Of a stretch of 21,975 nt of DNA, positions 15,301-21,469 are shown piece by piece. How positions within the stretch are numbered: position 1 is the stretch's first letter; every line of letters starts with the position of its first letter. This stretch comes from Methylotenera_A sp031399315 (lineage in GTDB: Bacteria > Pseudomonadota > Gammaproteobacteria > Burkholderiales > Methylophilaceae): positions 1-21,975 of the forward strand of contig JANNOS010000067.1 of assembly GCA_031399315.1 (NCBI GenBank), written 5' to 3'. Position numbers and translations under genes: made by a program. Below the pieces are notes generated by a model that saw only the letters and a list, made by a program, of their open reading frames with translations, was not told the DNA's origin and searched no databases.

Positions 15301-15547
15301 GGCGCTCTTTGGCGATAATTTTCTCAACTACTTTCCAAGTAATCGGCTCAATATACGTTGCATCCGCCATTTCCGGGTCGGTCATAATCGTCGCGGGGTT
15401 AGAGTTCACCAAAATGACACGGTAACCTTCTTCTCGCAAGGCTTTGCAAGCCTGTGCACCAGAGTAATCAAACTCGCAGGCTTGGCCAATCACAATCGGA
15501 CCAGCGCCGATGATTAGAATGCTTTTTATGTCTGTTCTTTTTGCCAT
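12344..15547 (-). CDS. carB: Carbamoyl-phosphate synthase large subunit CarB
   Basis: Makes carbamoyl phosphate from bicarbonate, ammonia (delivered by CarA) and two ATP, for arginine and pyrimidine synthesis. The product has 1067 residues (E. coli 1073). Two homologous ATP-grasp halves are visible: the first begins ILIIGAGPIVIGQACEFDYS and the second, near residue 556, MVLGGGPNRIGQGIEFDY. Matching NVQFAI and EMNPRVSRSSALASKATG / EVNPRASRTVPFVSKACG blocks occur in each half. The C-terminal about 130 residues form the allosteric MGS-like domain (FISVRNEDHHKVVDIA onward) where UMP and ornithine act. It starts 11 bases after a small membrane-protein gene that separates it from carA. Confidence 0.99.
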   Translation of the reverse strand: MAKRTDIKSILIIGAGPIVIGQACEFDYSGAQACKALREEGYRVILVNSNPATIMTDPEMADATYIEPITWKVVEKIIAKERPDALLPTMGGQTALNCALDLDKHGVLAKYNVEMIGASKEAIDKAEDRQKFKEAMTKIGLGSARSSIAHSMEEALQVQASIGYPAIIRPSFTMGGSGGGIAYNREEFITICERGLDASPTKELLIEESMLGWKEYEMEVVRDKADNCIIICSIENLDPMGVHTGDSITVAPAQTLTDKEYQIMRNASLAVLREIGVDTGGSNVQFAINPEDGRMIVIEMNPRVSRSSALASKATGFPIAKVAAKLAVGFTLDELKNDITGGQTPASFEPSIDYVVTKIPRFAFEKFPQADSRLTTQMKSVGEVMAIGRTFQESFQKALRGLEVGVDGMDEITADVDKITKEMGEPGPERIWYVGDAFRTGMSIEQVFNISKIDPWFLAQIKDIIDREDALKGKHIADLDKEALYQLKRCGFSDRRLAKLLETDQHAVRAYRQAHNIRPVYKRVDTCAAEFATNTAYMYSTYEQYCESQPTTKKKIMVLGGGPNRIGQGIEFDYCCVHAAFAMRDDGYETIMVNCNPETVSTDYDTSDRLYFEPVTLEDVLEIVHIEKPVGVIVQYGGQTPLKLARALEKAGVPIIGTTPDAIDCAEDRERFQKMLQTLGLKQPPNRTARTPEAALIAANEIGYPLVVRPSYVLGGRAMEIVHEQSQLERYMREAVKVSNDSPVLLDRFLNDALEIDVDAICDGEDVLIGGIMQHVEQAGVHSGDSACSLPPYSLSKALQDVLRAQTIQMAKALGVKGLMNVQFAIQGDVVYVLEVNPRASRTVPFVSKACGLQLAKIAARCMAGQSLKSQGVTKEVIPPYFSVKEAVFPFIKFPGVDTILGPEMKSTGEVMGVGATFAEAFVKSQLGASAKLPKGGRAFISVRNEDHHKVVDIAQDLAKLGFTLVATKGTARALKENGLTVTPVNKVAEGRPHVVDMIKNNEISFIVNVTEDKKAVADSYEIRRSALQNKVTYYTTLAGARAACIGMSQTKEMEVHSIQDLHKKLI

Positions 15548-15558
15548 TTAACTCAGTC

Positions 15559-16044
15559 TCAATTCAATCTTTCCACAGACTCTGTCGCGCTTTGTGGGCG
15601 GCGCAACAACCGCTTTGCATAATACCCTGCAGCTACTGCAACCAACCCTGCCCACCAGCCTTGCAAAGGGCTTATTAGCCACATCAACCCCATTAACACT
15701 GCAAGCAAAACCAGCAAACAGCCCAGTATCAACGTGTGCAATTTGTGCGCTAATCTGTTCGCGTTATCCACTTGCTGCACCAAACCCTGTACCCCTTGCG
15801 GCAGCGCTGCGTGGCCTTCATCGCGCAATTGCTTGAAGCGATTGGGCCATGTTTTTGGCGAAAACCAATTCACGACCACGCGGCCGCTTTCAGTCACATT
15901 ATCTTGACGCATTAAGCGCCAACCGACAATGACTACCAACACTGGCACGGCTATCCAAAAGGCTTGAATCAACCAAGCCTGAATATCCTGCGGCAGGCGG
16001 TGAAACCAATCAACAATCAATTGTGCCGCTTGAAAGCGCTCCAT
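15559..16044 (-). CDS. Unrecognised membrane protein between carA and carB
   Basis: A 161-residue protein I cannot assign. Hydrophobic segments are seen at about 23-45 (AWLIQAFWIAVPVLVVIVGW), 105-125 (LILGCLLVLLAVLMGLMWLI) and 129-146 (WWAGLVAVAAGYYAKRLL), with a soluble stretch between the first two. Trp, Arg and Gln are frequent. Its ATG overlaps the carA stop by one base (TAATG) and carB starts 11 bases after its own stop, so it is translated as part of the car operon. Such tight placement argues that it is a real gene. No catalytic motif is visible. A role linked to carbamoyl phosphate or glutamine use would be speculation. Confidence 0.8.
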   Translation of the reverse strand: MERFQAAQLIVDWFHRLPQDIQAWLIQAFWIAVPVLVVIVGWRLMRQDNVTESGRVVVNWFSPKTWPNRFKQLRDEGHAALPQGVQGLVQQVDNANRLAHKLHTLILGCLLVLLAVLMGLMWLISPLQGWWAGLVAVAAGYYAKRLLRRPQSATESVERLN

Positions 16045-17207
16045 TATTTAGCCGCCTGCATCAAAGCAATAAACTGGTCAAACAAATAACTCATTTCCGT
16101 TGGACCAGGGCTTGCCTCTGGATGACCTTGGAAGCTAAATGCAGGCTTATCTGTGCGCGCAATGCCTTGTAAACTGCCGTCAAATAACGAGATATGCGTT
16201 ACTTTAATATTGGCAGGCAAAGTGGCTGGATCTGCCGCAAACCCATGGTTTTGGCTGGTGATGTACACACGTTTGGTTTCCACATCTTGCACAGGATGAT
16301 TCGCCCCATGATGACCAAACTTCATTTTCATGGTTTTAGCACCACTGGCTAGCGCCAATAATTGATGACCCAAGCAAATACCAAAAGTTGGAATGCCCGT
16401 ATCGACCAAAGATTTAATGGCTGAAATGGCATAATCACATGGCTCTGGGTCGCCTGGGCCATTGGATAAAAACACTCCGTCTGGCTTGTAACTGAGCGCC
16501 TGCGCCGCCGTTGCTTGCGCAGGTAGCACCGTGACCTTGCAGCCGCGCGTAACCAACATACGCAAAATATTGCGCTTAACACCGTAATCAAATGCAACCA
16601 CGTGGTATTGGCTTACAGGCGGCTGCGTGTAACCTTTGCTCAACGTCCATTCGCCTGCGCCGTTATCAGACGAGTTAAATTCATAAGCGGTTTTGCAGCT
16701 CACCACCTTAGCCAAATCCATTCCAGATAAACCTGGAAAGCTTTTTGCCAAGGTGAGCGCCTTGGCTTCATCAAAGCCGCCACCTGCCATAATACAACCC
16801 GCTTGCGCGCCTTTTTCGCGCAAAACCCGCGTTAAGGCGCGTGTATCAATATCTGCAATGGCAACGATATTATTGGCTTTTAAATAATCACTTAAATTTT
16901 GCGTGCTACGGAAATTGCTGTGCGACAAAGGTAAATCGCGAATAATTAAACCTGATGCATACACCTTGCCAGATTCAACATCTTCAGCATTGGTGCCAGT
17001 GTTGCCGATATGCGGATAAGTAAGGGTAACGATTTGCTCGGTATAAGAAGGGTCGGTCAGAATTTCTTGATAACCCGTCATTGAGGTATTAAAGACTACT
17101 TCCCCTACCGTATGGCCAGAAGCGCCAATCGCAATGCCTTTAAAAACAGTCCCATCTGCTAACACTAACACTGCCGGGACCGTTTTTGACACCGCTATTT
17201 TTGACAC
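16044..17207 (-). CDS. carA: Carbamoyl-phosphate synthase small subunit CarA
   Basis: Glutamine amidotransferase subunit that releases ammonia for CarB. I choose the GTG at 17207 (387 residues; E. coli 382) because AAGGAG lies 7 nt upstream; the frame can be read back to a GTG at 17240, but that has no ribosome-binding site. The N-terminal domain has LVLADGTVFKG and VVFNTSMTGYQEILTDPSY. The class I amidotransferase domain shows FLSNGPGDPEPC, the nucleophile Cys in GICLGHQLLALA, HGANHPV, and the His-Glu pair in FQGHPEASPGP. A strong sigma-70 promoter and a leader of about 140 bases with several hairpins precede it. Its stop overlaps the next gene by one base. Confidence 0.98.
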   Translation of the reverse strand: MSKIAVSKTVPAVLVLADGTVFKGIAIGASGHTVGEVVFNTSMTGYQEILTDPSYTEQIVTLTYPHIGNTGTNAEDVESGKVYASGLIIRDLPLSHSNFRSTQNLSDYLKANNIVAIADIDTRALTRVLREKGAQAGCIMAGGGFDEAKALTLAKSFPGLSGMDLAKVVSCKTAYEFNSSDNGAGEWTLSKGYTQPPVSQYHVVAFDYGVKRNILRMLVTRGCKVTVLPAQATAAQALSYKPDGVFLSNGPGDPEPCDYAISAIKSLVDTGIPTFGICLGHQLLALASGAKTMKMKFGHHGANHPVQDVETKRVYITSQNHGFAADPATLPANIKVTHISLFDGSLQGIARTDKPAFSFQGHPEASPGPTEMSYLFDQFIALMQAAK

Positions 17208-17271
17208 CTTAAAGCTCCTTAATTTCGACACGACACACACCCGTTTATTTTCACAAACCTAGATTAGATTC

Positions 17272-17344
17272 GCTTATTCTCATAAGCCCACAATTTAGAT
17301 TGTAGATGTGCAAAACGGGAAAAGTTTTTGGACTCTTCCCGTTT
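17272..17344 (-). promoter_or_regulatory. Structured leader of the car operon
   Basis: In transcription order the leader holds hairpin 1, AAACGGGAA with TTCCCGTTT (17313-17344, 9 bp, followed by TTTTGC); hairpin 2, ACAAT/ATTGT (17290-17303); and hairpin 3, GCTTAT/ATAAGC with a GAGA loop (17272-17287). Hairpin 1 starts only a few bases after the predicted transcription start, so it could protect the 5' end, act as a weak attenuator, or end read-through from the upstream cyclase gene. I see no leader peptide. Pyrimidine or arginine control is plausible for carAB but not shown here. Confidence 0.55.
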
Positions 17345-17356
17345 CAGAATTAACGA

Positions 17357-17385
17357 ATTATAGCGGAATTAGACTTAAGTTTCAA
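17357..17385 (-). promoter_or_regulatory. Sigma-70 promoter of the car operon
   Basis: On the minus strand TTGAAA (17380-17385) and TATAAT (17357-17362) are separated by exactly 17 bases. This is the best promoter match in the window and points at carA. The predicted start lies near 17350, about 140 bases before the carA GTG. Confidence 0.85.
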
Positions 17386-17442
17386 GCTAGCACTGCCCAG
17401 TTTTAAGCTGACTAATAGTTAGCAAATACGTCGTCTTGCCCA

Positions 17443-18687
17443 TTAATTTTTATAAAACATTTTTTCCATGCTTGCATCATATAGCGCGTAACGGCCACGA
17501 CCTTGGCGTTTAGCATAATACATCGCAATGTCGGCAAAATGAATTAAGAGCTGTGGGCTTGTTTCTTGGGTTGGGTAAAATGCCACCCCCACACTTGCCC
17601 CTAATTGCAGCGCCTTGTCTACTACATTGAATGGTACTTTCATGCCATCTACAATTTTTTGCGCAACTACCAAAGCTTGCGCATTGCTCGCAATATCTGC
17701 GAGCAAAATAATAAATTCATCGCCACCCACACGTGCAATCGTGTCTTGGTCGCGCATTAATGATGCAAGGCGGTCTGCGGCCCTTTTTAACAACTGATCC
17801 CCAACCGCATGGCCATATCCATCATTAATATCTTTAAAATAATCTAAATCAACATAAAGCACCGCAACCATTTTCTCCACACGGTCGGCCGCTTTAAATG
17901 ACTGCATCAGTCTATCGTTTAATACATTTCGATTCGGCAACCCTGTCAGCAAATCAATATTCGCCATTTGCGCAAGTTCTGATGAGGAATGAGAAAGTTG
18001 ATTAAGCCGCCACTCCTTATTTGCATTTTGGTAAACTAAGCCTAGTAGTATCGCTAAAAATACAAAAGTGAGAATGATGGGCACTGCCACTTTTTTCATG
18101 ACATGTTTTTTCCAGCCGGCTATACCCACATCGACACCCAGCATAACAAAATGTGTAGTTTTTAAAGTTGTCGTGACTGGTACCAACGAGCTCACCCACG
18201 TCCCCCAATGGTCTGTTACAGGGCCCTCCACATAGGCTTTTTGGGTTTTTATAGCGCTTCTTAATGTATCACTGGCATCATAAAAAACCTCACCCATTTG
18301 TGAAATTTCTGAAGCGGGCTGATCGCTTGCATCTAACAGAAATTTAACTTGTTCATTTTCACCATACACTAAGTAGATAAAATGACACTTTGGATTGACT
18401 TTGCAGGCGTTGCGCATCTGCATTTTAGTTTCTGCCAAATCATCTGGGTTAACTTTATCAGGTGCTGCACTGTTCTCCAGTGCAAGATTAAGTGCGCGCC
18501 AATCAATAGATTGCTCAATAGTTTTAGCGTAGGTCGTTAAATTATCACGCATTTCTGCGTCTTGCGAGTGGTAAATATAGACAGCAAATGCTATCCCCAC
18601 CAATGGCACCAAAAACATAGCCGCAATATGCCAAGGTTTAAAATGGCTAAAAAAATCTTTTAATTTAAATCGCTTAATTAACTGCAT
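17443..18687 (-). CDS. Membrane-bound diguanylate cyclase (GGDEF)
   Basis: A 414-residue protein predicted to make cyclic di-GMP from two GTP. One membrane helix lies at about 21-39 and a second at about 200-219, enclosing a periplasmic sensor region of about 160 residues. That region has two cysteines six apart (Cys95, Cys101) followed by HFIYLVYGENEQVKFLLDAS; I cannot name the domain. The cytoplasmic part has the usual DLLTGLPNR (245-253), DLDYFKDINDGYGHAVGD (280-297), an intact GGDEF active site (321-325), and the RxxD inhibitory site RDQD (312-315) five residues before it. It should therefore be an active, product-inhibited enzyme. No EAL domain is present. It interrupts the dapB-carA neighbourhood, has its own orientation-matched position, and ends before the carA promoter. 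Confidence 0.94.
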   Translation of the reverse strand: MQLIKRFKLKDFFSHFKPWHIAAMFLVPLVGIAFAVYIYHSQDAEMRDNLTTYAKTIEQSIDWRALNLALENSAAPDKVNPDDLAETKMQMRNACKVNPKCHFIYLVYGENEQVKFLLDASDQPASEISQMGEVFYDASDTLRSAIKTQKAYVEGPVTDHWGTWVSSLVPVTTTLKTTHFVMLGVDVGIAGWKKHVMKKVAVPIILTFVFLAILLGLVYQNANKEWRLNQLSHSSSELAQMANIDLLTGLPNRNVLNDRLMQSFKAADRVEKMVAVLYVDLDYFKDINDGYGHAVGDQLLKRAADRLASLMRDQDTIARVGGDEFIILLADIASNAQALVVAQKIVDGMKVPFNVVDKALQLGASVGVAFYPTQETSPQLLIHFADIAMYYAKRQGRGRYALYDASMEKMFYKN

Positions 18688-18724
18688 GGAAATTTACAAC
18701 GCTTGAGTGTCACGGAATCAATTC

Positions 18725-18740
18725 TAAGCCAAGAGGCTTA
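18725..18740 (-). terminator. Weak terminator candidate after dapB
   Basis: TAAGCC and GGCTTA pair around four bases in the 81-bp gap between dapB and the cyclase gene. No U-run follows on the minus strand, so termination would be inefficient. Confidence 0.3.
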
Positions 18741-18768
18741 ATAATACTAAATATAATAGGTTAAGTTT

Positions 18769-19587
18769 CTAGGGCTTATGTCGCAACCTAAGCACATCTT
18801 GCATATCAAACAAACCCACTTTTTTATCAGCCAAGTACTTGGTTGCACGTAAAGCGCCTTGTGCAAAAGTGGCTCGACTACTGGCTTTATGCGTAATTTC
18901 TACGCGCTCGCCAGTGCCCGCAAACACTACAGTATGATCACCCACCACATCGCCACCGCGCATTGTGGCAAAACCTATTTTGCCAGCCTCACGCTCGCCA
19001 GTGACACCTTCGCGCGCATAAATTGCGCAATCTTTTAAATCCTGCCCCAAGCCTTTGGCTGCAGCTTCACCTAAACGCAAGGCGGTGCCTGAGGGCGCAT
19101 CGACTTTATAGCGATGATGCATTTCAACCACTTCAATATCATAGCCATCACTCAGCACTTTAGCTGCTTGCTCAACCAAGTTAATAAGCAGTGTCACGCC
19201 AACACTCATATTGGGCGCAAACACAATAGAGAGTTTTTTTGAAGCGGCTTCTATCTTGGCTTTTTGCTCAACCGTAAAGCCTGTGGTACCAATCACGTGC
19301 TTCACATGATGGCGCTGACAGATTTCTAAATAATCTAAACTCACCTCAGGGCGGGTAAAATCAATCAACACATCTGCGCCTTGTAGCGCTTCATCTGCGT
19401 CATCACTCACGTACACGCCTGTGTTTTTACCAAACAGCTCACCTGCGTCACGACCAACTGCTGCACTACCAGCACGATCAAGTGCAGCATATAGCTGCAA
19501 ACTCGCATCTTCAAATACGCCCTGTAAAAGCGCGTGTCCCATGCGCCCTGAAGCGCCTGCTATCACAACTTTTAATTTCATAATCAT
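18769..19587 (-). CDS. dapB: 4-hydroxy-tetrahydrodipicolinate reductase DapB
   Basis: NAD(P)H-dependent reductase of the diaminopimelate/lysine pathway, supplying peptidoglycan and lysine. The product has 272 residues (E. coli 273). The Rossmann motif GASGRMG spans 11-17. VIGTTGFT (98-105) and FAPNMSVGVTLL (123-134) line the nucleotide site. The substrate site is HHRYKVDAPSGTAL (157-170), with catalytic His157/His158 and Lys161. A second ATG two codons downstream (19581) is an equally possible start; neither has a strong ribosome-binding site. It follows bamE by 78 bases, the usual beta order fur/bamE-dapB. Confidence 0.98.
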   Translation of the reverse strand: MIMKLKVVIAGASGRMGHALLQGVFEDASLQLYAALDRAGSAAVGRDAGELFGKNTGVYVSDDADEALQGADVLIDFTRPEVSLDYLEICQRHHVKHVIGTTGFTVEQKAKIEAASKKLSIVFAPNMSVGVTLLINLVEQAAKVLSDGYDIEVVEMHHRYKVDAPSGTALRLGEAAAKGLGQDLKDCAIYAREGVTGEREAGKIGFATMRGGDVVGDHTVVFAGTGERVEITHKASSRATFAQGALRATKYLADKKVGLFDMQDVLRLRHKP

Positions 19588-19665
19588 TAGAACCCAATCT
19601 TTTAGTTACCACATAACATCGCTTTGCGAGTTAGTGTCCACTGAAAGATTGATTTTTAGCTGCCG

Positions 19666-20856
19666 CTAAAAACCAATCTTTTCCAGCATACGCTCAAAAT
19701 AGCCTGGCGCCTCTTCTGGCGGCGCCGTATCTATTGACTGTGGCGTATCTACTTTTTTTGCATTAGCCTTAACTTCAGCGTCGCTTATGGGCGACACCTC
19801 AAGGTTCTTCAAGTTTAACTTTTTATCCATCCTAAAAATAAACGGCTCATCTTTTCCTGTAACAGGCGCTATAGGTGCTGTTGCAGGCGCAACCGTCGGC
19901 GCAATAGCAATGGCATCTACTATTGGCTCAGCAACGACTGGTGGCTCAGAAACAACTGGCGCGGCAATCACAGGCGCAGCTGGTTCAGGTTGTGATATTT
20001 CAGTAACAGGGGCAGACACCTCAGGCGTAGCAGGCGCTTCCACACTTGGCACATCTTGAACTGGCGCAGCTATGACTGGTGTTGCTACGGCTGGGGCTAC
20101 TACGATAGGTGCTTCTACTTTTGGCATATCTTGCGCTGGCACATCTACACTAGGGACTTCTGGGCTAGGTACTTCTGGTGCAGGAACACCAGTAATAGGC
20201 ACAGCAAGCAATGAGGGCGCGCCTTCAGCTGATAACTCAGAAGATGCTGCCTCAGTTGCTGCAGGCGTTACCGCTTCTTTTGCGGTTTCTTTCGCCGCTG
20301 GCGTTTCATCTTTTTTCCAGAATTTGAGTTTATCCATTAAACTTTTTTCTTCTTTCGGCTTAACAGCCTCTGGCTTCACTGCTGAGTTGACAGTCTCTTT
20401 TTCGTCGCTCTTCCAGAACTTAAGTTTATCTAACACACCTTCTTCTTTTTTAGGATTTGGCGTGATTGATTTAGCCGTTGCCAGCGTATTTTTATCCTGC
20501 TCGGTTTCCGCACCTGCTGTGCCTTGTGGCACCACATCGCCTCGCACCTTGCTTAACAAGTCTTTATCAAAGTCTAAAATCACACGACGCTGCTCAGTGA
20601 TTTTTCCTGCATGACGCATTTGATAAAAATAATCCCAGCGATTACTGTGAAAGCTATCAATAATCAGCGGTGTGCCCATAATAAACTTGACTTGCGACTT
20701 GGTCATACCTGGTCGTAATTGCAATAACATTTTAGATGTCACCACATTGCCTTGCTGAATATCCATCTTAAATGGCTTAACCATTGGCACGGTTGAACCA
20801 CAAGCAGTGACCAAAAAGCCAGTAAGAATTAAAGGTATAATTAAATGATTGCGCAT
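19666..20856 (-). CDS. bamE: Outer-membrane assembly lipoprotein BamE with a long C-terminal extension
   Basis: Lipoprotein of the BAM complex that inserts beta-barrel proteins. Signal peptide II ends LVTACG, giving lipidated Cys19. The SmpA/OmlA fold covers about 30-105 (LQLRPGMTKSQVKFIMGTPLI, then NRWDYFYQMR and RRVILDFD). BamE is normally about 110-170 residues, but this protein has 396. The extra about 285 residues include two near-identical basic-aromatic repeats (VLDKLKFWKSDE at 141-152, LMDKLKFWKKDE at 173-184), a Pro/Ala/Val/Glu-rich stretch with many VPxxEVP and APV units (about 219-335), and a related end FERMLEKIGF (387-396). The tail is probably disordered and periplasmic. It is divergent from fur, with dapB following. 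Confidence 0.93.
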   Translation of the reverse strand: MRNHLIIPLILTGFLVTACGSTVPMVKPFKMDIQQGNVVTSKMLLQLRPGMTKSQVKFIMGTPLIIDSFHSNRWDYFYQMRHAGKITEQRRVILDFDKDLLSKVRGDVVPQGTAGAETEQDKNTLATAKSITPNPKKEEGVLDKLKFWKSDEKETVNSAVKPEAVKPKEEKSLMDKLKFWKKDETPAAKETAKEAVTPAATEAASSELSAEGAPSLLAVPITGVPAPEVPSPEVPSVDVPAQDMPKVEAPIVVAPAVATPVIAAPVQDVPSVEAPATPEVSAPVTEISQPEPAAPVIAAPVVSEPPVVAEPIVDAIAIAPTVAPATAPIAPVTGKDEPFIFRMDKKLNLKNLEVSPISDAEVKANAKKVDTPQSIDTAPPEEAPGYFERMLEKIGF

Positions 20857-20955
20857 GATTAGTATAGATAAAATAAAGACATAATACTGAATTGACGCTA
20901 ATATACCACGATGGGTTCCACCCTAAAAACACATTTGTGATTTGAGAACAAATTT

Positions 20956-21384
20956 ATGACACATGACCAAAAAGATTTAAAGAACGCTGGACTTAAAGCA
21001 ACATTGCCTAGATTAAAGATTTTAGAGCTGTTTGAGCGCAGTACGGAACGGCATTTATCGGCCGAAGATATTTATAAAATACTCATTAACACAGGTGAAG
21101 ATGTTGGCTTGGCTACGGTGTATCGCGTACTCACGCAATTTGAAGAAGCGGGCTTGTTATCAAGGCATCACTTCGAAAGTGGTAAAGCGGTATTTGAGCT
21201 TAACGAAGGCACCCATCACGACCACATTGTGTGCGTTAAATGCGGCCGCGTAGAAGAGTTTTACGACGAAGAAATTGAAAAGCGCCAAAAAGACGCAGCA
21301 GAATCACGCGGCTTTGTGATGCAAGAGCATTCGTTGATGATTTACGGCATTTGCAAACAACAGCCTTGCGGCCCGAAAAAATAG
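20956..21384 (+). CDS. fur: Ferric uptake regulator Fur
   Basis: Iron-responsive dimeric repressor. The product has 142 residues, close to the family's about 140-150. The winged-helix DNA-binding domain includes LKATLPRLKILELF (13-26) and the recognition helix region DVGLATVYRVLTQFEEAGLL (49-68). Metal sites are visible: HHDH (87-90), Cys93 and Cys96 of the structural zinc site, His125, and Cys133/Cys138 near the end. The ATG at 20956 gives the standard N-terminus MTHDQKDLKNAGLK. It is divergent from bamE across 99 bases, which should hold both promoters; I could not place a convincing Fur box there. Confidence 0.97.
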   Translation: MTHDQKDLKNAGLKATLPRLKILELFERSTERHLSAEDIYKILINTGEDVGLATVYRVLTQFEEAGLLSRHHFESGKAVFELNEGTHHDHIVCVKCGRVEEFYDEEIEKRQKDAAESRGFVMQEHSLMIYGICKQQPCGPKK

Positions 21385-21469
21385 CGGTTCAAAAAATAAA
21401 CAAATAATCGTCATCTTTTTTCGCAGAAAATCGTTTCTAGTTTAATAGCTTTAGCTTGGGGAGCGTAGC

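Noticed and set aside
17208..17240. CarA start at the upstream GTG (17240)
   Set aside because: AAGGAG is correctly spaced only for the GTG at 17207, and the extra 11 residues have no counterpart in E. coli CarA.
19595..19651. CAATCTTT / AAAGATTG inverted pair between bamE and dapB
   Set aside because: The arms are 8 bp and about 40 bases apart without a T-run; this could arise by chance in AT-rich DNA.
20072..20614. Plus-strand 180-codon open frame rich in Gly/Ala/Ser/Thr
   Set aside because: It is the antisense of the low-complexity bamE tail. Its repetitiveness mirrors the Pro/Ala/Val codons of the real gene, and it has no ribosome-binding site or family features.
20857..20955. Fur box in the fur-bamE divergent spacer
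   Set aside because: I looked for a GATAAT-type 19-bp site and found no convincing match.
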